From NCBI GenBank assembly GCA_946541285.1, contig CAMNJG010000079.1, positions 1-6,912 on the forward strand: a DNA stretch of 6,912 bases. Reading direction: 5' to 3'. The notes beneath the pieces are model-generated. The model ran no database searches, was not told the DNA's origin, and saw only the letters and a list, made by a program, of their open reading frames with translations. Position 1 is the first letter of the stretch. The number at the start of each line of letters is the position of its first letter. The translations under genes and the position numbers were made by a program. The DNA is from an uncultured Clostridia bacterium. GTDB taxonomy: Bacteria > Bacillota > Clostridia > Peptostreptococcales > Anaerovoracaceae. Below, piece after piece: positions 1 through 5,219 of the stretch.

Positions 1-651
1 GATATGCCGGAGTTTTTCGGACAGCCGGGATTTAACGGCAACAGTATGCTCTGCCGGAAGCTCCATATGATTCCTGTCGAGTGCATCGTCAGAGGCTATA
101 TTACAGGAAGCGGCTGGGCAAGCTACCAGGAGACAGGACTTGTCTGCGGGATCAGGCTTCCGGAAGGACTGGCGGAGTCCGAGAAACTGCCGGAACCGGT
201 TTATACGCCGAGTACCAAGGCGGAGATCGGCGATCATGACGAGAATGTGTCCTTTGAGAAAACCATCGAGGTGATTGAAAAGGAGTTCCCTGGTAAGGGC
301 AGGGAATACGCGGAAAAGATCCGGGACTATACGCTGGAAATCTATAAGAAATGCGCGGATTACGCCCGTGGCAGAGGGATTATCATTGCGGATACAAAAT
401 TTGAGTTTGGTGTGGATGAAGAAGGCAATGTCGTCCTCGGGGACGAAATGCTGACACCGGACAGCTCCCGTTTCTGGCCGCTCGAAGGCTACGAAGCAGG
501 GAAATCCCAGCCTTCGTATGACAAGCAGTTTGTCAGGGACTGGCTCCGGGAGAATCCGGACAGTGATTACGATCTTCCGCAGGAAGTCATCGATAAGACG
601 ATCGCCAAGTATAAGGAAGCGTATCAGCTGCTGACAGGCGAAGAACTGTAA
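1..651 (+). CDS. purC: Phosphoribosylaminoimidazole-succinocarboxamide synthase (SAICAR synthase), 5'-truncated by window edge
   Basis: This cytosolic enzyme of de novo purine synthesis joins CAIR and aspartate, using ATP, to give SAICAR. The frame is open through base 1, so the N-terminus lies outside the window. The ATG at 4 is an internal Met, not the start. The visible 216 residues cover about the last two thirds to three quarters of a roughly 290-310 residue protein; about 80-100 residues, including the nucleotide-binding N-terminal part, are missing. Diagnostic blocks counted from base 1 are VRGYITGSGW near residue 30, EPVYTPSTKAEIGDHDEN near 65-82, IIIADTKFEFG near 127-137, DEMLTPDSSRFWP near 148-160 and SYDKQFVRDW near 172-181. 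These match the longer yeast Ade1/Bifidobacterium-type PurC rather than the short E. coli/Bacillus form. The C-terminus (KYKEAYQLLTG) is complete. The stop TAA shares its last base with the start codon of the next gene. Identity is near certain; the only defect is the window edge. Confidence 0.97.
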   Translation, partial: DMPEFFGQPGFNGNSMLCRKLHMIPVECIVRGYITGSGWASYQETGLVCGIRLPEGLAESEKLPEPVYTPSTKAEIGDHDENVSFEKTIEVIEKEFPGKGREYAEKIRDYTLEIYKKCADYARGRGIIIADTKFEFGVDEEGNVVLGDEMLTPDSSRFWPLEGYEAGKSQPSYDKQFVRDWLRENPDSDYDLPQEVIDKTIAKYKEAYQLLTGEEL

Positions 652-1151
652 TGTTTTTTCAGAGACAGCGGTCTGAGGCCGGAGAAGAGGAAACCGCGAA
701 CGCGTCTCCGGGCAGCGGTACAGGATCTGTTCCTGAAGGAAAAGGGATCCTTCGCGGTTCGTTCCGGGAACTGGCGGCGTATGTGATCGTCGGGGTGATG
801 ACAACAGGTGTGTATTTCGGCACCTACGCAGTTTTCAAATATCTCGGCGTCAATTATATGATCAATTCCTGCCTCTCCTGGATCGCGGCGGTCCTGTTCG
901 CGTTTTTCGCGAATAAGTATTTTGTGTTCCGCAGTATGGGGACGCAGCATCTGCTGCGGGAACTGTTCCTGTTCTCTGGCGCGAGGATTGTGACGCTCCT
1001 GATGGATCTGCTGATTACCTGGTCCTGTATTGAACTGCTGGGCATCGGGGAGTGGAGCACAAAGCTCTTTTCGCAGATTGTCGTGATGGTATTGAATTAC
1101 CTGTTCAGTAAACTGTTTGTGTTCCGCAAGGAACAGGAAGAACAGCAATAG
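651..1151 (+). CDS. GtrA-like family integral membrane protein
   Basis: This is a 166-residue membrane protein of the GtrA/DPMS family. Characterised relatives are thought to help move lipid-linked sugars (for example polyprenyl-phosphate glucose) across the membrane or to partner glycosyltransferases; the substrate here is unknown. After a polar N-terminal tail of about 36 residues rich in Glu, Gly and Ser come four predicted transmembrane helices at about 40-63, 69-90, 105-128 and 138-158. Family signatures are NKYFVFR (88-94), at the end of helix 2, and NYLFSKLFVFRK (149-160), at the end of helix 4. Length and topology are normal for the family. The start ATG overlaps the purC stop (TAATG), which argues for translational coupling. 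The only upstream SD-like sequence is a weak AGGCGAAG at 636-643. The next in-frame ATG (798) would cut into helix 1, so the start at 651 is preferred. No glycosyltransferase gene is visible beside it. Family assignment is strong; function is inferred. Confidence 0.9.
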   Translation: MFFQRQRSEAGEEETANASPGSGTGSVPEGKGILRGSFRELAAYVIVGVMTTGVYFGTYAVFKYLGVNYMINSCLSWIAAVLFAFFANKYFVFRSMGTQHLLRELFLFSGARIVTLLMDLLITWSCIELLGIGEWSTKLFSQIVVMVLNYLFSKLFVFRKEQEEQQ

Positions 1152-1160
1152 TATAAAAAC

Positions 1161-1209
1161 AAAAGGACAGCTTTTTCTCTTTATGCAGAAGAGAGAGGCT
1201 GTCCTTTTT
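1161..1209 (+). terminator. Rho-independent terminator after purC-gtrA, probably bidirectional
   Basis: An 11-bp perfect stem is formed by 1161-1171 (AAAAGGACAGC) and 1198-1208 (GCTGTCCTTTT). The enclosed region adds an inner TCTCTT/AAGAGA pairing (1176-1181 with 1189-1194). On the + strand the right arm runs into a T-tract (1205-1209). On the minus strand the stem is followed by TTTTGTTTTT, so it can also end transcripts of the convergent yitT operon. It starts 9 bases after the gtrA-like stop codon. Confidence 0.88.
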
Positions 1210-1239
1210 GTAACTGTTCACCGGGTAATTATTCATTTT

Positions 1240-1292
1240 GTTTTGGGGACCTTTTTCAAAACATTGTGCGTTTTGAAAAGGGTCCCCAAAAC
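1240..1292. repeat. Near-perfect 23-bp inverted repeat with 7-nt loop
   Basis: The left arm (1240-1262) and right arm (1270-1292) are reverse complements over 23 bases with a single mismatch, around the loop ATTGTGC (1263-1269). The arms end in GTTTTGGGGACC and GGTCCCCAAAAC. It lies between convergent genes, about 70 bases beyond the yitT stop and 30 bases beyond the bidirectional terminator. Neither side continues into a clear T-tract, so it is not a textbook terminator. It may be a second terminator-like or mRNA 3'-end stabilising hairpin of yitT, or a small palindromic mobile repeat (REP/MITE-like). There is no target-site duplication clear enough to decide. Confidence 0.8.
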
Positions 1293-1309
1293 TGTGATAC
1301 TGTTATAAG

Positions 1310-1351
1310 CAGCGTTTTCTTATATGGTCCTGACTGGCCACTGAATTGTAA
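1310..1351 (+). repeat. 42-bp dispersed direct repeat, copy A
   Basis: This 42-base stretch aligns without gaps to 5161-5202 with about 32 identical positions. The best-conserved parts are the start (CAGCGTTTT) and the end (ACTGAAtTGTAA, lower case varying), and most differences are transitions. It lies in non-coding DNA just past the yitT stop, next to the 23-bp inverted repeat. Function is unknown. It could be a fragment of a repeated element or of a conserved gene leader. Confidence 0.6.
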
Positions 1352-1361
1352 CTTCCCGGGA

Positions 1362-2249
1362 TCAGGAGGCCTTGAATACGTCAGAAATGTCGCTGACGGA
1401 GATATAGGCTTTCGGGTCGATCCGCTGGATGATATCCCGCGCGGTGATGATCTGGAAGCGGTTGACAATGATATGGATCAGTGTTTTATCCTGACCGGAG
1501 TAATAGCCTTTCGCGTTGATCAGTGTCAGTCCCTGGTGGAATTCCTCTGAAAGTTCCTGACTGATTTCATCGGCCCTGTCGGTGACGATCAGGATGGCTT
1601 TGTTTTTATCGAAACCATCGATGATGTAGTCGATGACTTTCAGCGCGATGACATATGCCACGATGGAGTACAGCGGCTGCGTCCAGTCCCCCAGCACGAT
1701 GCCGCAGACCAGATACAGCGCGACATTGTAAATGAGGAGGAAGGTATTGAGGTTCAGGCCCAGCTTTTCGGAGAGGGTGACCGCGATCACTTCGATACCG
1801 TCGAGAGCGCCGCCCAGGCGGATGGCCAGGCCACTGCCGCAGCCCACGATCAGTCCGCCAAAGATGCAGCACAGGAAGCGGTCGTATCCGACAACCGGAG
1901 AGCCGGCGGAAGTATCCGTGATCAGGTAGTGGGATACGATGTGGGTGGAGATGGAAAACATGGTTACCGCGAAGCAGGAATAGATGGTAAAGACCAGTCC
2001 TTCTTCCTTCAGGCCGTAGAGGATCAGCGGGATATTCAGGACCAGCAGGAACAGCGGCAGGGACAGATATGGCGGAGTCAGGTCCGCCAGGAACATCGAA
2101 GTACCGGCAATTCCGTTGTCGTACAGTTTCGCGGGCTGCAGGAAGGCTGTAATCCCCAGGGAACTGATGATGCCTGCCAGGGCAAGGAGAGGAAATTTAT
2201 ACCATTTCAGAGAACGGAGACTGTTTTTGATACTGCTTGCTTTTTTCAT
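1362..2249 (-). CDS. YitT family membrane protein (DUF161 plus C-terminal DUF2179)
   Basis: This is a 295-residue integral membrane protein. About six hydrophobic segments lie near 17-38, 60-80, 85-108, 124-144, 168-188 and 190-207. Segment 4 carries the family's glycine-rich signature GGLIVGCGSGLAIRLGGALDG in overview (131-151), followed by a conserved IEVIA-type helix start. The C-terminal soluble DUF2179 domain (about 217-292) shows KAILIVTDRADEI, the GYYSGQDKTLI turn (248-258) and RIDPKAYISVSD (276-287), all typical of the family. Length is normal. The family's transport substrate and biochemical role are not established, and nothing here fixes them. The start ATG is supported by AGGAG (2255-2259 on the opposite strand) about six bases upstream. 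This SD overlaps the stop codon of the upstream GTPase-nuclease gene, so the two are almost certainly co-transcribed and probably translationally coupled. Transcription should end at the bidirectional terminator near 1161-1208. Confidence 0.93.
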   Translation of the reverse strand: MKKASSIKNSLRSLKWYKFPLLALAGIISSLGITAFLQPAKLYDNGIAGTSMFLADLTPPYLSLPLFLLVLNIPLILYGLKEEGLVFTIYSCFAVTMFSISTHIVSHYLITDTSAGSPVVGYDRFLCCIFGGLIVGCGSGLAIRLGGALDGIEVIAVTLSEKLGLNLNTFLLIYNVALYLVCGIVLGDWTQPLYSIVAYVIALKVIDYIIDGFDKNKAILIVTDRADEISQELSEEFHQGLTLINAKGYYSGQDKTLIHIIVNRFQIITARDIIQRIDPKAYISVSDISDVFKAS

Positions 2250-2252
2250 TGA

Positions 2253-4931
2253 TTACTCCTGTTCGTTTTCGGTCTGATTTTGTTGATCCAGGACAGAAAA
2301 ATCCATCCTGCTGGCAGGAATGGAACGCTGGTTTTCTTCCAGAATGCGGCGGATTCGTTCGTTGATTTCTCTGACCCGCTCTTCAAACTCGTGAGAAGAA
2401 ATCAGATGGGCGCCCTGTCCCTGGATGATGATCTGTTCCAGCCCGTCAGAAGTGACGACGCTGATATCGTATTTACCGCGGTTATCGTGTGTGAATTTCT
2501 CGATGTAGGTGTCCGCGGTCTGGGCGGTTTTGGTGAAAACCACATGGATGTTTCCGTAATCGGAGATTTCCACCGGATGGTTTCTGACCCGGTACGCGTC
2601 ATAGACAATGATAATCTCAGCGTCGGTCATGCTGCGGTAGTTGCAGAGGATGTCCTGCAGGGACTCCCTGGCGGCGTCGATGCTGCTGTTGGCCAGTTCC
2701 GAGAGTTCCTCCCAGGCAAAGATGACATTGTAGCCGTCAACTAACAGGTAGGGTTTCAGTCCTTCCGGTTTCCGGATCACATACTGAGAATCCCGGGCAG
2801 ATTCTGGTCCGTGGCGCACCCGTGTTTTTTTATAGCCGGGCTTACGGCGTTTGTCCGTACTGTTCGCGTAGAACGTCTTTTCCATGATGGATTCGACTTC
2901 TTCCGGACTGATCCAGAGACTTTCGGAAGAAGGGGATCGGTCGGCCGGCTGTACCGGGAACTCCGGGTCCGCTGCCCGGGAAACAGGCGCGGCCAGTACC
3001 GGCGGCAGGTGCATATATTCCATCACCTCGTACCAGGGGATGGAGAATCCGGCGCCATGGGTACAGAATACGGAGAACGAAGGATTTTCCGTATCGGCGT
3101 CCGGGTCGTATGTACTCCGGGCGAGGACTTCTTCTGTATTGTGGCATGGACGGTAACCGCTGACAGTCAGCGAAAGCTGCCCGGTCCCTCTGGTATAGGC
3201 ACTGACTGCCGCGTGATAATTCCGCATAGTGGCAACCGGGGCTTCTCCTTTCAGTACAGTGACTGCGCCATTCTGCTCGATACTGGTACCGGTGGCGAAC
3301 ATGCCGTCCAGATCGGTCATGGCACGGCCGGTGTATTCAGAAGGGAGTTCCAGGCGGTACTGATAAAACGGTTCCAGGAGGACGTTTTCCGCGCGCATCA
3401 GTCCATGACGGACAGCCCGGTAGGTCGCCTGGCGGAAGTCGCCGCCTTCTGTATGCTTTATACTGGCGCGGCCTGCCGCGATGGTAAAATGCACATCCGT
3501 CAGGGGGGAACCGGTCAGGACACCGGCAAAGGTTTTTTCCTGCAGATGCGTATGGATCAGGCGCTGCCAGTTGGTGGCAAGCACATCACTGCTGACGGAA
3601 CTGGAGATGGTAATCCCGCTGCCGGGTTTTCCGGGGGAAAGGATCAGATGGACCTCCGCGTAGTGGCGGAGAGGTTCATAATGTCCCACCCCTTCCACAT
3701 CCGAAGCTACGGTTTCCTTATACATAATGGAGCCGTCCGTAAAAGTGACATGGACCCCCAGACGTTCTTCAATCACTGCGGTCAGGACCTCGGTCTGGAC
3801 TTCCCCCATGATCTGGACCTGGATCTCCTGCTGGTTTTCTTTCCAGACAACATTCAGTTCCGGCTCTTCCTCCTGAAGTTCCAGAAGCCTGCGGTACAGA
3901 ACCGCCGGGTCCGTATGCTCCGGAGGAAGCAGGCGGTAGTGGAGTACCGGGGTGATCAGCGGGGGCGGCAGCGGTTCTTCAAATCCGAGGACGCCGCCCT
4001 GGACAGTGTGTGTCAGCCCGGTCACCGCGCAGACTGTCCCGGCCTTTGCTTCCGGTATTTCGGACCATGACGCGCCGTTGTAGATCCGGATAGAGTGCAC
4101 TTTTTCGCTCCACTCTTCTCCGTCTGCGCCGGTTCCGGACAGCGTTTTCCGGACCGGAAGACTGCCGCCGGTTACTTTCAGGTGTGTCAGGCGTACGCCC
4201 TTTTCGTCGCGGGAGATCTTGTAAATCCGGGCGCCGAATGTTTCCGGATAGTCCCGGGGTTCCGCGTAGCGGGAGAAGGTGTTTACGAATTCTTCGATTC
4301 CCTGGAGATGCAGGGCGGATCCGGAACAGACCGGGAAAAGCCGGCGGTCACGGATCGCGGAGCGGATTTCTGAATCCGTCAGGGTTCCGTTTGTCAGATA
4401 GGTGTCCAGCAGTGTTTCGTCCGCGACAGCGATTTCCTCTGTATGTTCCGGCGTGTCAGGTTCGTCAAAGCTGACACAGGAACTGCTCAATTCGCTCCGG
4501 AGATTTTCCAGCAGGGCGGACCGGTCCGCGCCCGGGCGGTCCATTTTGTTCAGGAACAGGAAAACGGGTACATTGTACTTTTCCAGGAGATTCCAGATGG
4601 TGCGTGTATGGCTCTGTACCCCGTCCGCCGCGCTGATGACGAGGACGGCGCAGTCCAGGACACTCATCACGCGTTCTGTTTCCGCGGAAAAATCCGAGTG
4701 GCCGGGGGTATCCAGCAGCTGTATCCTCAGATCACCTGCGGTCAGTACGGCGCCCTTGGAATAGATGGTGATGCCCCGTTCTCTTTCCAGTCTGTCTGTA
4801 TCCATAAAAGCGTCCCGGTGATCAACCCGTCCCAGTGTCCGGATGGTTCCGCACTGATAGAGCAATGCTTCGGACAGAGTGGTTTTTCCGGCGTCGACAT
4901 GCGCCAGGATGCCCAGTGTTAAATCTTTCAT
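2253..4931 (-). CDS. TetM/EF-G-like translational GTPase fused to a C-terminal YacP/Rae1-like NYN nuclease domain
   Basis: This 892-residue protein belongs to the translational GTPases that bind the ribosome as EF-G mimics. The G domain is intact: AHVDAGKT (10-17), switch-I RGIT (52-55), DTPGH (74-78), NKMD (128-131) and SGSA (203-206). Domain II lies near 235-325, domain III near 345-400, domain IV near 401-517 (TEGGDFRQATYRAVRHGL at 494-511) and domain V near 518-600. An extension with VFCTHGAGF (621-629) and a basic linker (about 643-724) lead to an NYN domain (about 725-865). Its motifs are LLVDGYNVIFAW (729-740), YDAY (777-780), FTKTAQTADTYIEK (799-812) and TSDGLEQ (827-833). These line up with B. 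subtilis YacP/Rae1, including its conserved acidic residues (D732, D778, D807, D829). TetM is about 640 residues, so some 250 are additional. The TetM tetracycline-displacing loop YSPVST is not present (GRASIKHTEGGD, 487-498). The SD AAGGA sits 8 bases before the ATG. It is the first gene of an operon with yitT. Architecture is well supported; ribosome-targeted mRNA cleavage is inference. Confidence 0.9.
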   Translation of the reverse strand: MKDLTLGILAHVDAGKTTLSEALLYQCGTIRTLGRVDHRDAFMDTDRLERERGITIYSKGAVLTAGDLRIQLLDTPGHSDFSAETERVMSVLDCAVLVISAADGVQSHTRTIWNLLEKYNVPVFLFLNKMDRPGADRSALLENLRSELSSSCVSFDEPDTPEHTEEIAVADETLLDTYLTNGTLTDSEIRSAIRDRRLFPVCSGSALHLQGIEEFVNTFSRYAEPRDYPETFGARIYKISRDEKGVRLTHLKVTGGSLPVRKTLSGTGADGEEWSEKVHSIRIYNGASWSEIPEAKAGTVCAVTGLTHTVQGGVLGFEEPLPPPLITPVLHYRLLPPEHTDPAVLYRRLLELQEEEPELNVVWKENQQEIQVQIMGEVQTEVLTAVIEERLGVHVTFTDGSIMYKETVASDVEGVGHYEPLRHYAEVHLILSPGKPGSGITISSSVSSDVLATNWQRLIHTHLQEKTFAGVLTGSPLTDVHFTIAAGRASIKHTEGGDFRQATYRAVRHGLMRAENVLLEPFYQYRLELPSEYTGRAMTDLDGMFATGTSIEQNGAVTVLKGEAPVATMRNYHAAVSAYTRGTGQLSLTVSGYRPCHNTEEVLARSTYDPDADTENPSFSVFCTHGAGFSIPWYEVMEYMHLPPVLAAPVSRAADPEFPVQPADRSPSSESLWISPEEVESIMEKTFYANSTDKRRKPGYKKTRVRHGPESARDSQYVIRKPEGLKPYLLVDGYNVIFAWEELSELANSSIDAARESLQDILCNYRSMTDAEIIIVYDAYRVRNHPVEISDYGNIHVVFTKTAQTADTYIEKFTHDNRGKYDISVVTSDGLEQIIIQGQGAHLISSHEFEERVREINERIRRILEENQRSIPASRMDFSVLDQQNQTENEQE

Positions 4932-4936
4932 GGTAT

Positions 4937-4944
4937 CGTTCCTT
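4937..4944 (-). promoter_or_regulatory. Ribosome binding site of the GTPase-nuclease gene
   Basis: On the minus strand the sequence TAAGGAAC precedes the ATG (4931-4929), with AAGGA about 8 bases away. This is a normal SD spacing and supports this start, which also gives the expected N-terminus right before the G1 motif. Confidence 0.75.
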
Positions 4945-4981
4945 AGCGATCACAGAATGTGGTATAATATATTAAATACTT

Positions 4982-5009
4982 ATTATATCATGATCAGGGT
5001 AGTGTGCAA
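4982..5009 (-). promoter_or_regulatory. Sigma-A-type promoter for the GTPase-nuclease/yitT operon
   Basis: On the minus strand a perfect TATAAT (-10, 4987-4982) is preceded by TGA, giving an extended -10 (TGNTATAAT). A weak -35, TTGCAC (5009-5004), lies 16 bases upstream. This predicts a transcript start near 4975 and a 5' leader of about 44 bases. TATAATA/TATTATA inverted repeat arms (4963-4969 and 4981-4987) flank the predicted start and could be an operator or a coincidence of AT-rich DNA. Confidence 0.6.
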
Positions 5010-5160
5010 TGCGGTGCTTTCCGAAGATTACCTATAGATTCGGAGTTACTATTTATCAATCAGGCAATTTGAGGAAGACACTGATTTAATCAGAAAATCA
5101 CCTTTCCAGAGGCTGATCAGGAGTCAAATGTAATGATTTTTATGATTCAGCGGAATAAAT

Positions 5161-5202
5161 CAGCGTTTTTTCATACGACTCTGGCCGGACACTGAACTGT
5201 AA
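5161..5202 (+). repeat. 42-bp dispersed direct repeat, copy B, in the kinase leader
   Basis: This is the partner of 1310-1351, in the same orientation, ungapped, with about 32 of 42 positions identical. It ends seven bases before the kinase Shine-Dalgarno sequence, so it would be in the mRNA leader if transcription starts upstream. Role unknown. Confidence 0.6.
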
Positions 5203-5208
5203 GGATTC

Positions 5209-5214
5209 GGAGGG
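5209..5214 (+). promoter_or_regulatory. Ribosome binding site of the nucleoside kinase gene
   Basis: GGAGGG lies five bases before the ATG at 5220. It is a strong SD that fixes the start and gives a complete N-terminal TGS domain. Confidence 0.85.
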
Positions 5215-5219
5215 ACAGG

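Larger units (their letters stand above)
4932..5219. other. 288-base intergenic region between divergent genes
   Basis: No gene was found here; all frames carry stops and no SD-led small ORF is visible. The left part holds the minus-strand promoter and SD. The right part is the leader of the kinase gene, with an AT-rich stretch, the short palindromes CTGATTTAATCAG (5081-5093) and CTGATCAG (5113-5120), and repeat copy B (5161-5202). No convincing -35/-10 pair for the plus-strand gene stands out; TATGAT at 5141-5146 is a possible -10 without a recognisable -35. No known riboswitch or T-box consensus was recognised. Confidence 0.6.

Noticed and set aside
624..1148. A 174-codon minus-strand frame opposite the GtrA-like gene
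   Set aside because: The plus-strand frame has four membrane helices and family signatures; the minus frame is His/Arg/Gln-rich without motifs.
1117..1308. A 63-codon + frame across the terminator
   Set aside because: It starts inside the GtrA-like gene, runs through the terminator hairpin and the inverted repeat, and has no SD or homology I recognise.
2811..4070. A 419-codon open frame on the + strand opposite the GTPase-nuclease gene
   Set aside because: It is antisense to a gene with clear motifs across its whole length, its translation resembles no family and shows a Cys/Arg/Phe-rich composition typical of shadow frames, and it has no supporting SD or neighbours.
2253..4931. Plain annotation as a tetracycline-resistance protein such as TetM/TetW
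   Set aside because: The displacing loop is replaced, and the protein is about 250 residues longer with a nuclease domain.
4963..4968. TATAAT on the + strand as promoter for the kinase gene
   Set aside because: No -35-like hexamer lies 16-18 bases upstream (the site falls in the SD region of the opposite gene), and it would give a leader of about 245 bases.
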